Source: Parazoarcus communis
Lineage (GTDB): Bacteria > Pseudomonadota > Gammaproteobacteria > Burkholderiales > Rhodocyclaceae
Assembly (NCBI RefSeq): GCF_003111645.1
Contig: NZ_CP022187.1
Span: 3,410,001 to 3,474,000, forward strand
Direction: 5' to 3'
DNA: 64,000 bases
Positions 33,853-43,300 of the stretch are shown piece by piece; within the stretch, counting starts at the first letter, position 1; every line of letters starts with the position of its first letter. Made by a program: the position numbers and the translations under genes. The notes beneath the pieces are model-generated. The model did not search any database and was not told the DNA's origin. It saw only the letters and a program-made list of their open reading frames with translations.

Positions 33853-35085
33853 TCAGACCTTGTCGTAGGCGATCGGCAGGTCGGCCGTGCCGGTGATGAA
33901 CTTGGTCGGACCCGATGCGTTGGGGTTGATGTCGAACTCGAAGATCTCGGTCGGCAGCCACAGGGTCGCGCAGGCGTTCGGAATATCGACCACGCCACTG
34001 ATGTGGCCCTGCACCGGCGCGGTGCCGAGCAGCGAGTAGGCCTGAGCGCCTGAGTAGCCGAACTTCTTCAGATACTCGATGGCGTTGAGGCAGGCCTGGC
34101 GATAGGCGACATGCACGTCCAGATAGTGCTGCTTGCCTTCTTCATCCACCGAGATGCCCTCGAAGATGACGTAGTCCTTGTAGTTCGGCGTGATCGGGCT
34201 GGGCTTGAAGATCGGATTCTTGATCGCGTACTTCTCCATGCCGCCCTTGATCAGCGACACCCGCATGTGCACCCAGCCGGCCATCTCGATGGCGCCGCAG
34301 AAGGTGATCTCGCCATCGCCCTGCGAGAAGTGCAGGTCGCCCACCGACAGACCGGCGCCCTTTACATAGACCGGGAAGAAGATCTTCGCGCCGCGCGACA
34401 GATCCTTGATGTCGCAGTTGCCGCCGTGTTCGCGCGGCGGCACCGTGCGTGCGCCTTCGGCTGCGGCCTTGTCGCGCGCTTCGCCCTGCATCTTGCCCAT
34501 GTGGGCGGTCTTCGGGGCCGGCGGGTTGGCCAGCGGCGGCACGCGGTCGGGCTGGGTGGCGATGAAGTCCACTTCGCGCTCGTTCCACATGTCGAGCATC
34601 TTCTGGTCGGGCAGGCAGCCGATCAGGCCGGGGTGAATCAGGCCGGCGAAGTTCACGCCGGGAATGTGGCGGCTCTTGGTGAACATGCCTTCGAAGTCCC
34701 AGATCGACTTCTGTGCATGGGGGAAGTGCTCGGTGAGGAAGCCACCGCCATTGGTCTTGGAGAAGAAGCCGTTGAAGCCCCACAGGCTGTCGTCGCGGGC
34801 GCCGATGTCGAGCAGGTCGACCACCAGCAGGTCGCCCGGCTCGGCACCTTCGACGCCGACCGGGCCGGACAGGAAGTGCACGGTCGACAGATCGACATCG
34901 CGCACGTCGGCTGCGTCGTCGTCGTTCTTGATCGCGCCACCGGTCCAGTCATAGGTTTCGAGCACGAAATCGTCGCCCGGCTTGACCCAGCAGGCCATGG
35001 GAATATCCGGGTGCCAGCGGTTGTGGACCATCTCGTTTTCATACGGGGACTGCTTGAGATCGACCTTGATCAGAGTTTCAGGCAT
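33853..35085 (-). CDS. fmdA: Formamidase FmdA (acetamidase/formamidase family)
   Basis: 410 residues, normal for FmdA. The start MPETLIKVDLKQSPYENE and segments 'HNRWHPDIPMACWVKPGDDF', 'PREHGGNCDIKDLSRGAK', 'HFSQGDGEITFCGAIEM' are typical of the FmdA_AmdA family, which hydrolyses formamide to formate and ammonia. It is cytosolic. It follows the last ABC-transporter gene urtE by 21 bases, so uptake and hydrolysis are co-expressed. Confidence 0.95.
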   Translation of the reverse strand: MPETLIKVDLKQSPYENEMVHNRWHPDIPMACWVKPGDDFVLETYDWTGGAIKNDDDAADVRDVDLSTVHFLSGPVGVEGAEPGDLLVVDLLDIGARDDSLWGFNGFFSKTNGGGFLTEHFPHAQKSIWDFEGMFTKSRHIPGVNFAGLIHPGLIGCLPDQKMLDMWNEREVDFIATQPDRVPPLANPPAPKTAHMGKMQGEARDKAAAEGARTVPPREHGGNCDIKDLSRGAKIFFPVYVKGAGLSVGDLHFSQGDGEITFCGAIEMAGWVHMRVSLIKGGMEKYAIKNPIFKPSPITPNYKDYVIFEGISVDEEGKQHYLDVHVAYRQACLNAIEYLKKFGYSGAQAYSLLGTAPVQGHISGVVDIPNACATLWLPTEIFEFDINPNASGPTKFITGTADLPIAYDKV

Positions 35086-35106
35086 GGCATACCTCTTTGG
35101 TGTGAG

Positions 35107-35796
35107 TTAAACCGAAAGGAACTGCTTGATACGCGCCTCGTCGGTATCCGCGCGCGTGCTTTCATGGACCAGACGACCGCCTTCAATGACGAACAGGCGG
35201 TCCGCGACGTCCATGGCAAAGGAAAGGACCTGCTCTGAGACCACGATGGTGATCTGGCGCAGCTTGCGGATCTCGTTCAGCGCCTTGGCAATGTCCTTGA
35301 TGATCGAGGGCTGGATGCCTTCGGTGGGTTCGTCGAGCAGCAGGACCTTGGGGTCGGTGACCAGCGCGCGCGCAATGGCGAGCTGCTGCTGCTGTCCGCC
35401 CGAGAGGTTGCCGCCCTTGCGGCGGCGCATGTCCCACAGCACCGGGAAGAGGGCGTAGATTTCCTCTGGGATATGCTTGGTCTTCGAGTTCTCGAGACCG
35501 GTCTGGATGTTCTCTTCCACGGTCAGCGTCGGAAAGATCATCCGGCCCTGGGGCACGTAGGCGATGCCTTTGGCGACACGACGATAGCTCTCGTCCTTCG
35601 ACACCTCCTGCCCGTCCACCTCGACCGAGCCCGAGCGGATGGGCAGCACGCCCATCAGGGACTTGAACAGGGTGGTCTTGCCCATTCCGTTGCGGCCCAT
35701 GATGGCGATGGCCTCATTGCGTTCGGCCTTGAACGAGATGCCGTGCAGCGCCTCGCTCTGACCGTAATTCACCACGACATCCGATACGTTCAGCAT
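35107..35796 (-). CDS. urtE: Urea/amide ABC transporter ATP-binding protein UrtE
   Basis: 229 residues. Walker A GRNGMGKTT, signature LSGGQQQQ and Walker B 'VLLLDEPTEG' with 'IVVSEQVLSFAMDVADR' match the LivF/UrtE branch. With UrtD it energises import through the UrtB/UrtC permease. It is the fifth gene of the minus-strand operon urtABCDE and precedes formamidase. The transporter could carry urea, formamide or acetamide (the FmdDEF system of Methylophilus is homologous). Confidence 0.9.
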   Translation of the reverse strand: MLNVSDVVVNYGQSEALHGISFKAERNEAIAIMGRNGMGKTTLFKSLMGVLPIRSGSVEVDGQEVSKDESYRRVAKGIAYVPQGRMIFPTLTVEENIQTGLENSKTKHIPEEIYALFPVLWDMRRRKGGNLSGGQQQQLAIARALVTDPKVLLLDEPTEGIQPSIIKDIAKALNEIRKLRQITIVVSEQVLSFAMDVADRLFVIEGGRLVHESTRADTDEARIKQFLSV

Positions 35797-35808
35797 GATT
35801 GGCTCCTG

Positions 35809-36552
35809 TCAGTGGCCGAGATAGACGTCGATGACCTTGGGATCGGCCTGCACCTTTTCCATCGATCCTTCGGCAAGGATCTTTCCCTGGTGCATGACGG
35901 TGACCTTGTGCGCGATGCGCGACACGAAGGCCATGTCGTGCTCGATGACGATGACCGAGCGGTTCTTGCAGATGCGCAGCAGAAGGTCGGCGGTGAGCTC
36001 GCGTTCGCGGGCACTCATGCCGGCGATGGGCTCGTCGAGCATCAGCAGTTCCGGGTCCTGCATCAGCAGCATGCCGATCTCGAGCCATTGCTTCTGGCCG
36101 TGCGAGAGCAGGCCGGACTCCAGTTCGAGACGATCGGAAAGGCCGATCATCTCCGCCACCTCCATCACCTTGTTGCGCACCTCGTCGTCGCACTTGAAGC
36201 CGAGCGCACCGAACACGCCGCGCCCGCGCGGGAATGACACCTCGAGGTTCTTGAACACGCTCAGGTTTTCGTAGATCGACGGGGTCTGAAACTTCCGTCC
36301 GATGCCGGCGCGCACGATCATGTGCTCGGGCAGGCTGGTCATTTCCTGGTTCTTGAACTTGATGCTGCCCGCCGAAGCGCGGGTCTTGCCGCAGATCAGG
36401 TCGAGCAGCGTGGTCTTGCCGGCACCGTTGGGGCCGATCACCACGCGCAGTTCGCCGCGGTCGAGATAGAGGTTGAGGTTGTCGATGGCCTTGAAGCCGT
36501 CGAATGACACCGTCAGATCCTCAACGGCGAGCACGAAGTCGGTATTGCTCAT
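35809..36552 (-). CDS. urtD: Urea/amide ABC transporter ATP-binding protein UrtD
   Basis: 247 residues. Walker A GPNGAGKTT, a signature region lacking the canonical LSGGQ ('LLSHGQKQWLEIGM', typical of UrtD/LivG-like proteins) and Walker B 'LLMLDEPIAGM' are present. UrtD is recognised by the characteristic SHGQKQWLEI segment. It pairs with UrtE on the inner face of the membrane. Confidence 0.9.
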   Translation of the reverse strand: MSNTDFVLAVEDLTVSFDGFKAIDNLNLYLDRGELRVVIGPNGAGKTTLLDLICGKTRASAGSIKFKNQEMTSLPEHMIVRAGIGRKFQTPSIYENLSVFKNLEVSFPRGRGVFGALGFKCDDEVRNKVMEVAEMIGLSDRLELESGLLSHGQKQWLEIGMLLMQDPELLMLDEPIAGMSARERELTADLLLRICKNRSVIVIEHDMAFVSRIAHKVTVMHQGKILAEGSMEKVQADPKVIDVYLGH

Positions 36553-36573
36553 GGTCTGTTCCTCCGTTGTCGA

Positions 36574-37767
36574 TCAGGCGGACTGGCTGCTGACTTTGCC
36601 GGGCAGGTTCATGTCGCCATCGGTCCGTTGCGGTGCGGCGGCGGGCTGCGGTGCGCTGCTGGCGCTGACCGTTTCCGTTTCCGCAGGCTGCTTGCGGCGG
36701 GCGAGGCGGGGCTTGACGTGGCTCTCGTACAGACCGGCGAGGCCGTTGGGGAAGACCATCACCACGCTGATGAAGAGTGCCGACATCAGGAACAGCCACA
36801 GGTCGGGGAAGCTCTCGGAGAAGTAGGTCTTGCCGAAGTTCACCAGCAAGGTGCCGTACACCGCGCCCACCAGGCTCATGCGTCCGCCGATGGCGGCAAA
36901 GATGACCATCTCGATCGATGGCACGATGCCGACGAAGGAGGGCGACATGAAACCGACCTGCAGCGTGAACATCGCGCCGCCGATGGCCGACAGTGCTGCG
37001 GCCAGGCAGAAGGCGAAGACCTTGAACATCGACACGTCATAGCCCGAGAAGCGCACCCGGTCTTCCTTGTCGCGCATCGCCAGCAGCAGGGTGCCGAGCT
37101 TGCTGACCTGGATCCAGCGGCACAGCAGGATGGCACCGAGCAGCAGCCCCACATTGACGAAGTAAAGGATGTACTTGGAACTGTCGTCGCGGATGTCCCA
37201 GCCCATCAGGGTCTTGAGGTCGGTCATGCCGTTGACCCCGCCGGTGAAGCCCTGCTGGCCGATGATCAGTACGGTCAGGATCAGCGCCACGGCCTGGGTG
37301 ATGATGGCGAAGTACACCCCGCCGACGCGGCGCTTGAACATCGCGTAGCTGATGATGAAGGCCAGCAGGGTGGGAACCGCGATCACCGCAATCAGGGTCA
37401 GTGGCAGCGACTTGAACGGGAGCCACCACATCGGCAGTTCGGTGAGCTGATTCCAGTCCATGAAGTCGGGAATGCCCGGCGTCGATTGAATGGCGGTGCT
37501 CTCGGGGTCGGATGCTTCGAGCTTGAGGAACATCGCCATGGCGTAGCCCCCGAGGCCGAAGAACACGCCCTGGCCGAGGCTGAGCACGCCGCCGTAGCCC
37601 CACAGCATGACCAGGCCGATGGCCACGAAACCGTAGGTCAGGTACTTGCCCACGAGGTTGAGGCGGAAGATGTCCATCAGCAGCGGAAACGCTACCAGCA
37701 GGATGAGGGCGAGGATCACGAAGCTGCCGTAGCCGCCTCGCATCACCCAGTTCTTGATTGCATTCAT
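36574..37767 (-). CDS. urtC: Urea/amide ABC transporter permease UrtC
   Basis: 397 residues with about ten membrane helices of the BPD_transp_2 (LivM) type: 'GYGGVLSLGQGVFFGLGGYAM' and 'AIGGRMSLVGAVYGTLLVNFG'. The C-terminal 40 residues are a proline/alanine-rich cytosolic tail. The segment 'FTGGVNGMTDLKTLMGWD' is typical of UrtC. It forms the translocation path with UrtB. Confidence 0.9.
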   Translation of the reverse strand: MNAIKNWVMRGGYGSFVILALILLVAFPLLMDIFRLNLVGKYLTYGFVAIGLVMLWGYGGVLSLGQGVFFGLGGYAMAMFLKLEASDPESTAIQSTPGIPDFMDWNQLTELPMWWLPFKSLPLTLIAVIAVPTLLAFIISYAMFKRRVGGVYFAIITQAVALILTVLIIGQQGFTGGVNGMTDLKTLMGWDIRDDSSKYILYFVNVGLLLGAILLCRWIQVSKLGTLLLAMRDKEDRVRFSGYDVSMFKVFAFCLAAALSAIGGAMFTLQVGFMSPSFVGIVPSIEMVIFAAIGGRMSLVGAVYGTLLVNFGKTYFSESFPDLWLFLMSALFISVVMVFPNGLAGLYESHVKPRLARRKQPAETETVSASSAPQPAAAPQRTDGDMNLPGKVSSQSA

Positions 37768-37794
37768 GGTTGGCTCTCCGGAATGGGCGGGGGG

Positions 37795-38709
37795 TCAGCG
37801 ACGGACCTTGGCTGCAAACAGACCTTGCGGGCGCAGCATCAGGATGGTCACGATCATCAGCAGGGTCAGAACCTTGGCGTTCGAGCCGCTGAGGAAGAAC
37901 TCCGAGATCGACTGTGTCTGTGCGATGCCGAAGGCTGAGACCACCGTGCCCCACAGGCTGGCCGCACCGCCGAAGGTCACGACGAGGAAGGCGTCCACGA
38001 TGTATAGCGAGCCGCTGGTCGGTCCGGTGGAGCCGATCGTGGTGAAGGCCGCGCCGGCCACACCGGCGACGCCGCAGCCGATGGCGAAGGTCAGACGGTC
38101 GGTGCGCGTGGTGTTGATGCCGATGGCGTTGGCCATGGTGCGGTTGGCGACCGTTGCACGGACACGCAGACCCCAGCGCGACTTGTACAGGGCGAGCAGC
38201 ACGCAGCCGGTCACGAACACCGTCAGGCCGAGCACGAACATGCCGTTGATCGGAATGTCGAGGCCGTCGGTCGGGGCCCACGAGCCCATCAGCCAGTCAG
38301 GCAGCGTGGGGCTGACCTCCTTCGGTCCGAAGGTGGAACGGAACAGCTGCTGCATGCCCAGCGACAGGCCCCAGGTGGCGAGCAGGGTGTCGAGCGGGCG
38401 TTTGTAGAGATGCCGGATCAGCGCCCATTCGGCCAGCCAGCCGAAGGCGAAGGCGATCAGGAAGGCGCACACGATCGCAACCGGGAAATAGACCTGTATC
38501 AGGCCGGGGGCGAGGGATTCGGTGAGGCTGGAAAACAGGAAGATGGTGTAGGCACCGATGGTCATGAACTCGCCGTGCGCCATGTTGATGACGCCCATCT
38601 GGCCGAAGATGATCGCCAGGCCGAGTCCCATCAGCAGCAGCACCGCAAACAGGCTCAGACCTGCAAAACCCTGCATCAGGGTGATGTTGTAGATTTCGTC
38701 GAATGTCAT
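37795..38709 (-). CDS. urtB: Urea/amide ABC transporter permease UrtB
   Basis: 304 residues, LivH-like, with eight or so helices and the motifs 'GLGLAIIFGQMGVINMAHGEF' and 'NRTMANAIGINTTRTDRL'. UrtB differs from LivH in this last segment. It lacks the long periplasmic extension found in some UrtB proteins of urease clusters. It lies between urtA and urtC, separated from urtA by a hairpin. Confidence 0.9.
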   Translation of the reverse strand: MTFDEIYNITLMQGFAGLSLFAVLLLMGLGLAIIFGQMGVINMAHGEFMTIGAYTIFLFSSLTESLAPGLIQVYFPVAIVCAFLIAFAFGWLAEWALIRHLYKRPLDTLLATWGLSLGMQQLFRSTFGPKEVSPTLPDWLMGSWAPTDGLDIPINGMFVLGLTVFVTGCVLLALYKSRWGLRVRATVANRTMANAIGINTTRTDRLTFAIGCGVAGVAGAAFTTIGSTGPTSGSLYIVDAFLVVTFGGAASLWGTVVSAFGIAQTQSISEFFLSGSNAKVLTLLMIVTILMLRPQGLFAAKVRR

Positions 38710-38748
38710 GACGGAGCTCCGGGGGTTGATGCGCTGAACGGCCGAAAA

Positions 38749-38772
38749 CCGCCGCGACGTGTGCCGCGGCGG
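38749..38772 (-). terminator. Hairpin between urtA and urtB
   Basis: An 8-bp stem CCGCCGCG / CGCGGCGG with an 8-base loop follows the urtA stop codon. It probably lowers permease expression relative to the binding protein or stabilises the urtA message. Confidence 0.45.
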
Positions 38773-38781
38773 CTGCCAGTC

Positions 38782-40038
38782 TTACTGGTAGCCCTTGGGG
38801 AAGGGGTTCGGTTCGATCAGTTCGGGGGATTCGGCGACGACCTTGAACTGGCCGTCGGCCTGACCCATGCCGATGCGGGTCTTGCTCCACAGGTGATGGT
38901 TCTCGTGGACCTTCACGTAGCCTTCCGGCGCGGTCTTGAGTTCGATGCCAGGGGAGGCGGCGACGACCATGTCCACATCGAAGCTGCCGGCCTTTTCGAC
39001 TGCCGCCTTCCACAGCCATGGCCCGAGGTAGGCCGCCTGGGTGACGTCGCCGATGACCGCCTTGGGTCCGTACTTGGCCCTGAAGGCAGCGACGAACTTC
39101 TTGTTGTTCTCGTTCTCGAGCGACTGGAAGTACTTCATCGAGGCATAGAAGCCCTCGAAGTTTTCGCCGCCGATGCCGAGCATTTCGTCTTCGGTGACCG
39201 ACAGCGTGAGCAGGAACTGCTTGCTCGCGGTGATGCCGGCAGCCTTGAGCTGCTTGTAGAAGGCGACGTTGGAGCCACCCACCACGGCGCAGAAGATGCA
39301 GTCCGGCTTGGCGATCTTGATCTTGTTGATCAGGGAGTTGAAGTTGGTGTTGCCGAGCGGGTAGTACTCTTCGCCGACGACGCTGCCCTTCTGGAAGTTC
39401 TCGATGTGCTTGCGCGCGATCTTCATCGAGGTGCGCGGCCAGATGTAGTCCGAACCCACGAGGAAGAACTTCTTCGCCGACTTTTCCTTCTGCGCCCAGT
39501 CGAGGCCCCAGATGATCTGCTGCGTGGCTTCCTGGCCGGTGTAGATCACGTTCTTCGACTGCTCCAGGCCTTCATAGAAGGTCGGGTAGTAGAGCAGGCC
39601 GTTCTCTTTCTCGAAGATCGGCAGCACGGCCTTGCGCGAGGCGGAGGTCCAGCAGCCGAACACGGTCGCAACCTTGTCGTTGACCAGCAGCTTGCGCGAT
39701 TTCTCGGCGAAGGTCGGCCAGTCGGAGGCGCCGTCTTCCTTGATGACCTTGATCTTGCGGCCGAGGATGCCGCCCATGGCGTTGATTTCGTCGATCGCCA
39801 GCTGTTCGGCCTGGATCGAGCCGGTTTCGGAGATCGCCATCGTGCCGGTGCCGGAGTGAAGCTGGCCGACCGTGACTTCGGTGTCGGTGATCGCGAGGCC
39901 GGTGGTATTGACCTTGGCTGTCGGGAACTGCTGGCCGAAGCTGAGACCGGACATGCTTACCAGGGGCAGTGCAGCGAGCCCTTGCAGCAGACGGCGACGG
40001 TCGAGGGAGATCTTGTTCTGGTCAGACTTTGAAGACAT
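38782..40038 (-). CDS. urtA: Urea/short-chain-amide ABC transporter substrate-binding protein
   Basis: 418 residues from ATG 40038. A twin-arginine-type signal (DRRRLLQGLAALPLVS) precedes a Peripla_BP_6 domain: 'VTVGQLHSGTGTMAISETG', 'YYPTFYEGLEQSKNVIYTG' and 'GSDYIWPRTSM' are typical of UrtA/FmdD/AmiC-like amide binders. It captures urea or short amides in the periplasm. It is the first gene of the operon and divergent from the sensor kinase fusion gene, with a likely shared control region between them. Confidence 0.9.
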   Translation of the reverse strand: MSSKSDQNKISLDRRRLLQGLAALPLVSMSGLSFGQQFPTAKVNTTGLAITDTEVTVGQLHSGTGTMAISETGSIQAEQLAIDEINAMGGILGRKIKVIKEDGASDWPTFAEKSRKLLVNDKVATVFGCWTSASRKAVLPIFEKENGLLYYPTFYEGLEQSKNVIYTGQEATQQIIWGLDWAQKEKSAKKFFLVGSDYIWPRTSMKIARKHIENFQKGSVVGEEYYPLGNTNFNSLINKIKIAKPDCIFCAVVGGSNVAFYKQLKAAGITASKQFLLTLSVTEDEMLGIGGENFEGFYASMKYFQSLENENNKKFVAAFRAKYGPKAVIGDVTQAAYLGPWLWKAAVEKAGSFDVDMVVAASPGIELKTAPEGYVKVHENHHLWSKTRIGMGQADGQFKVVAESPELIEPNPFPKGYQ

Positions 40039-40344
40039 GGATGACTCCTTGCTCTGCGGGAATGAAAAGCGTCGGCATGGCGCCGCATCCGGATTGCAGC
40101 GGCGTTGCTGCTGCGCACAATCTATTCGCAGGGGTGCGTAGTCCCAATACGTCGTTTGACGTAGTGAGGAGCGCCTCGGGATGGTGCGTTGCTGCACCAG
40201 AATCAGGCGTCGCCCGTGACCGGGCGCGCAGCCGGTGGCGCCCGGGGCGCCGGATTGGCGCGGCGCTGCCCGATGGTGGCGGGGACAGCACGGTGTGGAG
40301 CGCGTCTTGCTTGAGGAATCAATCTTTTACTGCCGCCCAGACCC
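40039..40344. promoter_or_regulatory. Divergent control region with TACGTC-N4-GACGTA dyad
   Basis: This 306-base gap separates urtA from the kinase fusion gene. It contains a perfect dyad TACGTC-GTTT-GACGTA at 40148-40163, with a further GCGTAGT half-site nearby (40136-40142). TACGTA-like dyads are typical targets of LuxR-type response regulators, so the regulator encoded after the kinase is the likely binder. No gene is seen here. Confidence 0.45.
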
Positions 40345-43300
40345 ATGCCTGCAAACACGCAGCGCATCTTCAGGGTCCGTCGCGACTACAACACCTGGGT
40401 CGCCAACGAGACGCTCGAGGACTACGCGCTTCGCTACACCCCGCGCTCCTTTCGCCGCTGGTCGGAGTTCCGCGTTGCCAACACGGCGTTCGGCGCGGTG
40501 TCGTTTCTGGCGATGGAGGCCATTGGCGGCACCATGGTGGTCAACTATGGTTTCGCCAATGCGCTGATTGCGATCCTCGTGGTGGGGCTGCTGACCTTTC
40601 TGACCGGGCTGCCGATCAGCTATTACGCGGCCCGCTACGGCGTCGACATGGACCTGCTGACCCGCGGGGCGGGTTTCGGCTATCTCGGTTCGACCTTCAC
40701 CTCGCTGATCTACGCGACCTTCACCTTCATCTTCTTCGCCCTCGAAGCGGCCATCATGGCGCTTGCGCTGCAGATGGCCTTCGACTGGCCGATTGCCTGG
40801 TGCTACGTCGTGTCTGCGGTGGTCATCGTGCCAATGGTGATCTACGGGGTCACGTTCATTTCACGCCTGCAGTGGTGGACCCAGCCGGTATGGCTGCTGC
40901 TGTGGCTTGGCCCCTTCGTTTTCATCCTGTTCAAGCAGCCGCAGGCCTTCGTCGATTTCGTCGGCATGACCGGGCGTACTTCCGGTGACAGCGGCTTTGA
41001 CTGGATGATGTTCGGCTCTGCGGCAACCGTGGCGTTTGCGCTCATCGTGCAGATTGGCGAGCAGGTGGACTTCCTGCGCTTCATGCCTGAGAAGACCGCG
41101 TTCAACCGCCGGCGCTGGTGGTCGGCTGTCATCGTTGCCGGCCCTGGCTGGATCGTGCCCGGCATGCTCAAGATGCTGGGCGGTGCCTTTCTCGCCTTCC
41201 TCGCCCTGCAGCACGAGATCCGCCCGTCAAATGCCACCGAGCCCACGCAGATGTACCTCGCTGCCTACGGCTATGTGTTTGCCGATCCGTTCTGGGCGGT
41301 CGCGGCGACCACCGTGTTCGTGATCATTTCCCAGATCAAGATCAATGTGACCAACGCCTATGCCGGCTCGCTGGCGTGGTCCAACTTCTTTGCACGTGCC
41401 ACGCACAGCCACCCCGGGCGCGTGGTGTGGCTGGTATTCAACGTCCTGATTGCCACGCTGCTGATGCTGTTCGGCGTATTCCAGGCGCTGGAGCCGGTGC
41501 TGGGGCTGTATGCCAACGTCGCGGTTGCCTGGGTCGGGGCGCTGGTGGCCGATCTGGTGATCAACAAGCCACTCGGCCTGTCGCCTGCCCATATCGAGTT
41601 CAAGCGCGCCCATCTCTTCGACATCAATCCGGTGGGCCCGGGCGCCATGCTGATTGCGGCGACGGTGGCGATCATTGCCTACTCGGGTTCCTTCGGGCCG
41701 ATGGCGCAGGCGTATTCGCCATTCATCGCCCTGTTTCTGGCGTTTCTGTGCGCGCCGGTGATCGCGTGGCTGACGCACGGACGCTACTACCTGGCGCGTC
41801 AGAGTCATCCCGCCTGGCGCCCGGGCGAGATGGTGCGCTGCGTGGTGTGCGAAAACCATTTCGAGGCGGACGACATGGCAACCTGTCCGGCCTACGAGGC
41901 GCCGATCTGCTCGCTGTGCTGCACCCTCGAGTCACGCTGTCACGATCGCTGCAAGGCGGGGGCGCGGGTAACCGAGCAGGTGCAGCGCCTGCTGACCGTG
42001 CTGCTGCCGGTCGCCATTTCGCGACGCTTCAACTTCCGGGTCGGGCACTACATGCTGCTGCTGTGCAGCCTCTTTCTGCTCATCGGCACCGTGCTGGGCA
42101 TCAACTACTACCAGGCGACCGTGACGGCGGGCTTCAATCCGGATGTCGATCATTTTCTTCGCAGCGCATTCGGCAAGAGCTTCAGCATGATGGCGCTGCT
42201 GGCTGCGGTGGGGGCCTGGTGGATGGTGCTGAGCAGCGAGAGCCGGCAGCTTGCCGAGGATGAGTCGAATCGCCAGAACCTGCTGCTGAGCCGGGAGATC
42301 GAGGCGCACCGCCAGACCGATGTCGCCCTGCAGCAGGCCAAGGAGCTCGCGGAGTCGGCCAACCGTGCCAAGACGCGCTACGTCACGGGGGTCAGTCATG
42401 AGCTGCGCACACCACTCAACAGCATTCTCGGCTATGCGCAGATTCTCATTCACGACGCCAGGCTGGAGCGCGACCAGTTGCGCTCGGTGTCCACCATTCA
42501 TCGCAGCGGCGAGCATCTCGCCAGCCTGATCGACGGCCTGCTCGATCTTGCGCGCATTGAAGCGGGACGCCTGACGCTCGACCCCACGGTGTTCGACCTG
42601 CCCGAGTTCATCGACGATCTCGAGCGCATGGTGGGGCCGATGGCCGCGGCGAAGCAGCTTGGCTTTCGCGTGGAGCTGGGTGCCGGCTTGCCTGGTCTCG
42701 TGCGCGCTGACCTCAAGCGGCTGCGTCAGATCCTGATCAACCTGCTGGTGAATGCGGTCAAGTTCACGCTGCGTGGCGAGGTGCTGCTGCGCATCAGCTA
42801 CCGTGCAGATGTTGCGCGTTTCGAGGTCATCGACAGTGGCGTTGGCATTGCGGATGAGGATCTTGAGCGCATCTTCCTCCCCTTCGAGCGCAGCGGCGTG
42901 CAGAACCGTGAGCCCGGTACCGGGCTGGGGCTGACCATCACGCAGCTGCTGACCGAGTTGATGGGCGGTGAGCTAAGCGTGCGCAGCGAGCCGGGCAAGG
43001 GGAGCTATTTCGGGGTGCGCATCTACCTCCCGGCGCAGACCGCGGATCAGGGCGACACCCAGGTCATGACCGCAGTGACCGGATATGGCGGCAAGCGCTG
43101 CAGGGTACTGGTGGTCGATGACGAGACCGATCACCGCCAGCTGATCATCGGTCTGCTCAGTCCGCTGGGCTTTCTCTGCGCAGAGGCTGCAAGTGGCGCA
43201 GACTGCCTGACCCTGCTCGCGACCGAGGCGCCGGATGCGGTGCTGCTCGACATCAGCATGAGCGGCATGGACGGCTGGACCTGCGCGTACCGGATTCGTG

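Noticed and set aside
42120-42260. Possible frameshift joining separate permease and kinase genes
   Set aside because: The frame is continuous through two membrane helices and a coiled linker into HisKA with no stop or internal ribosome site, so a true fusion is more likely.
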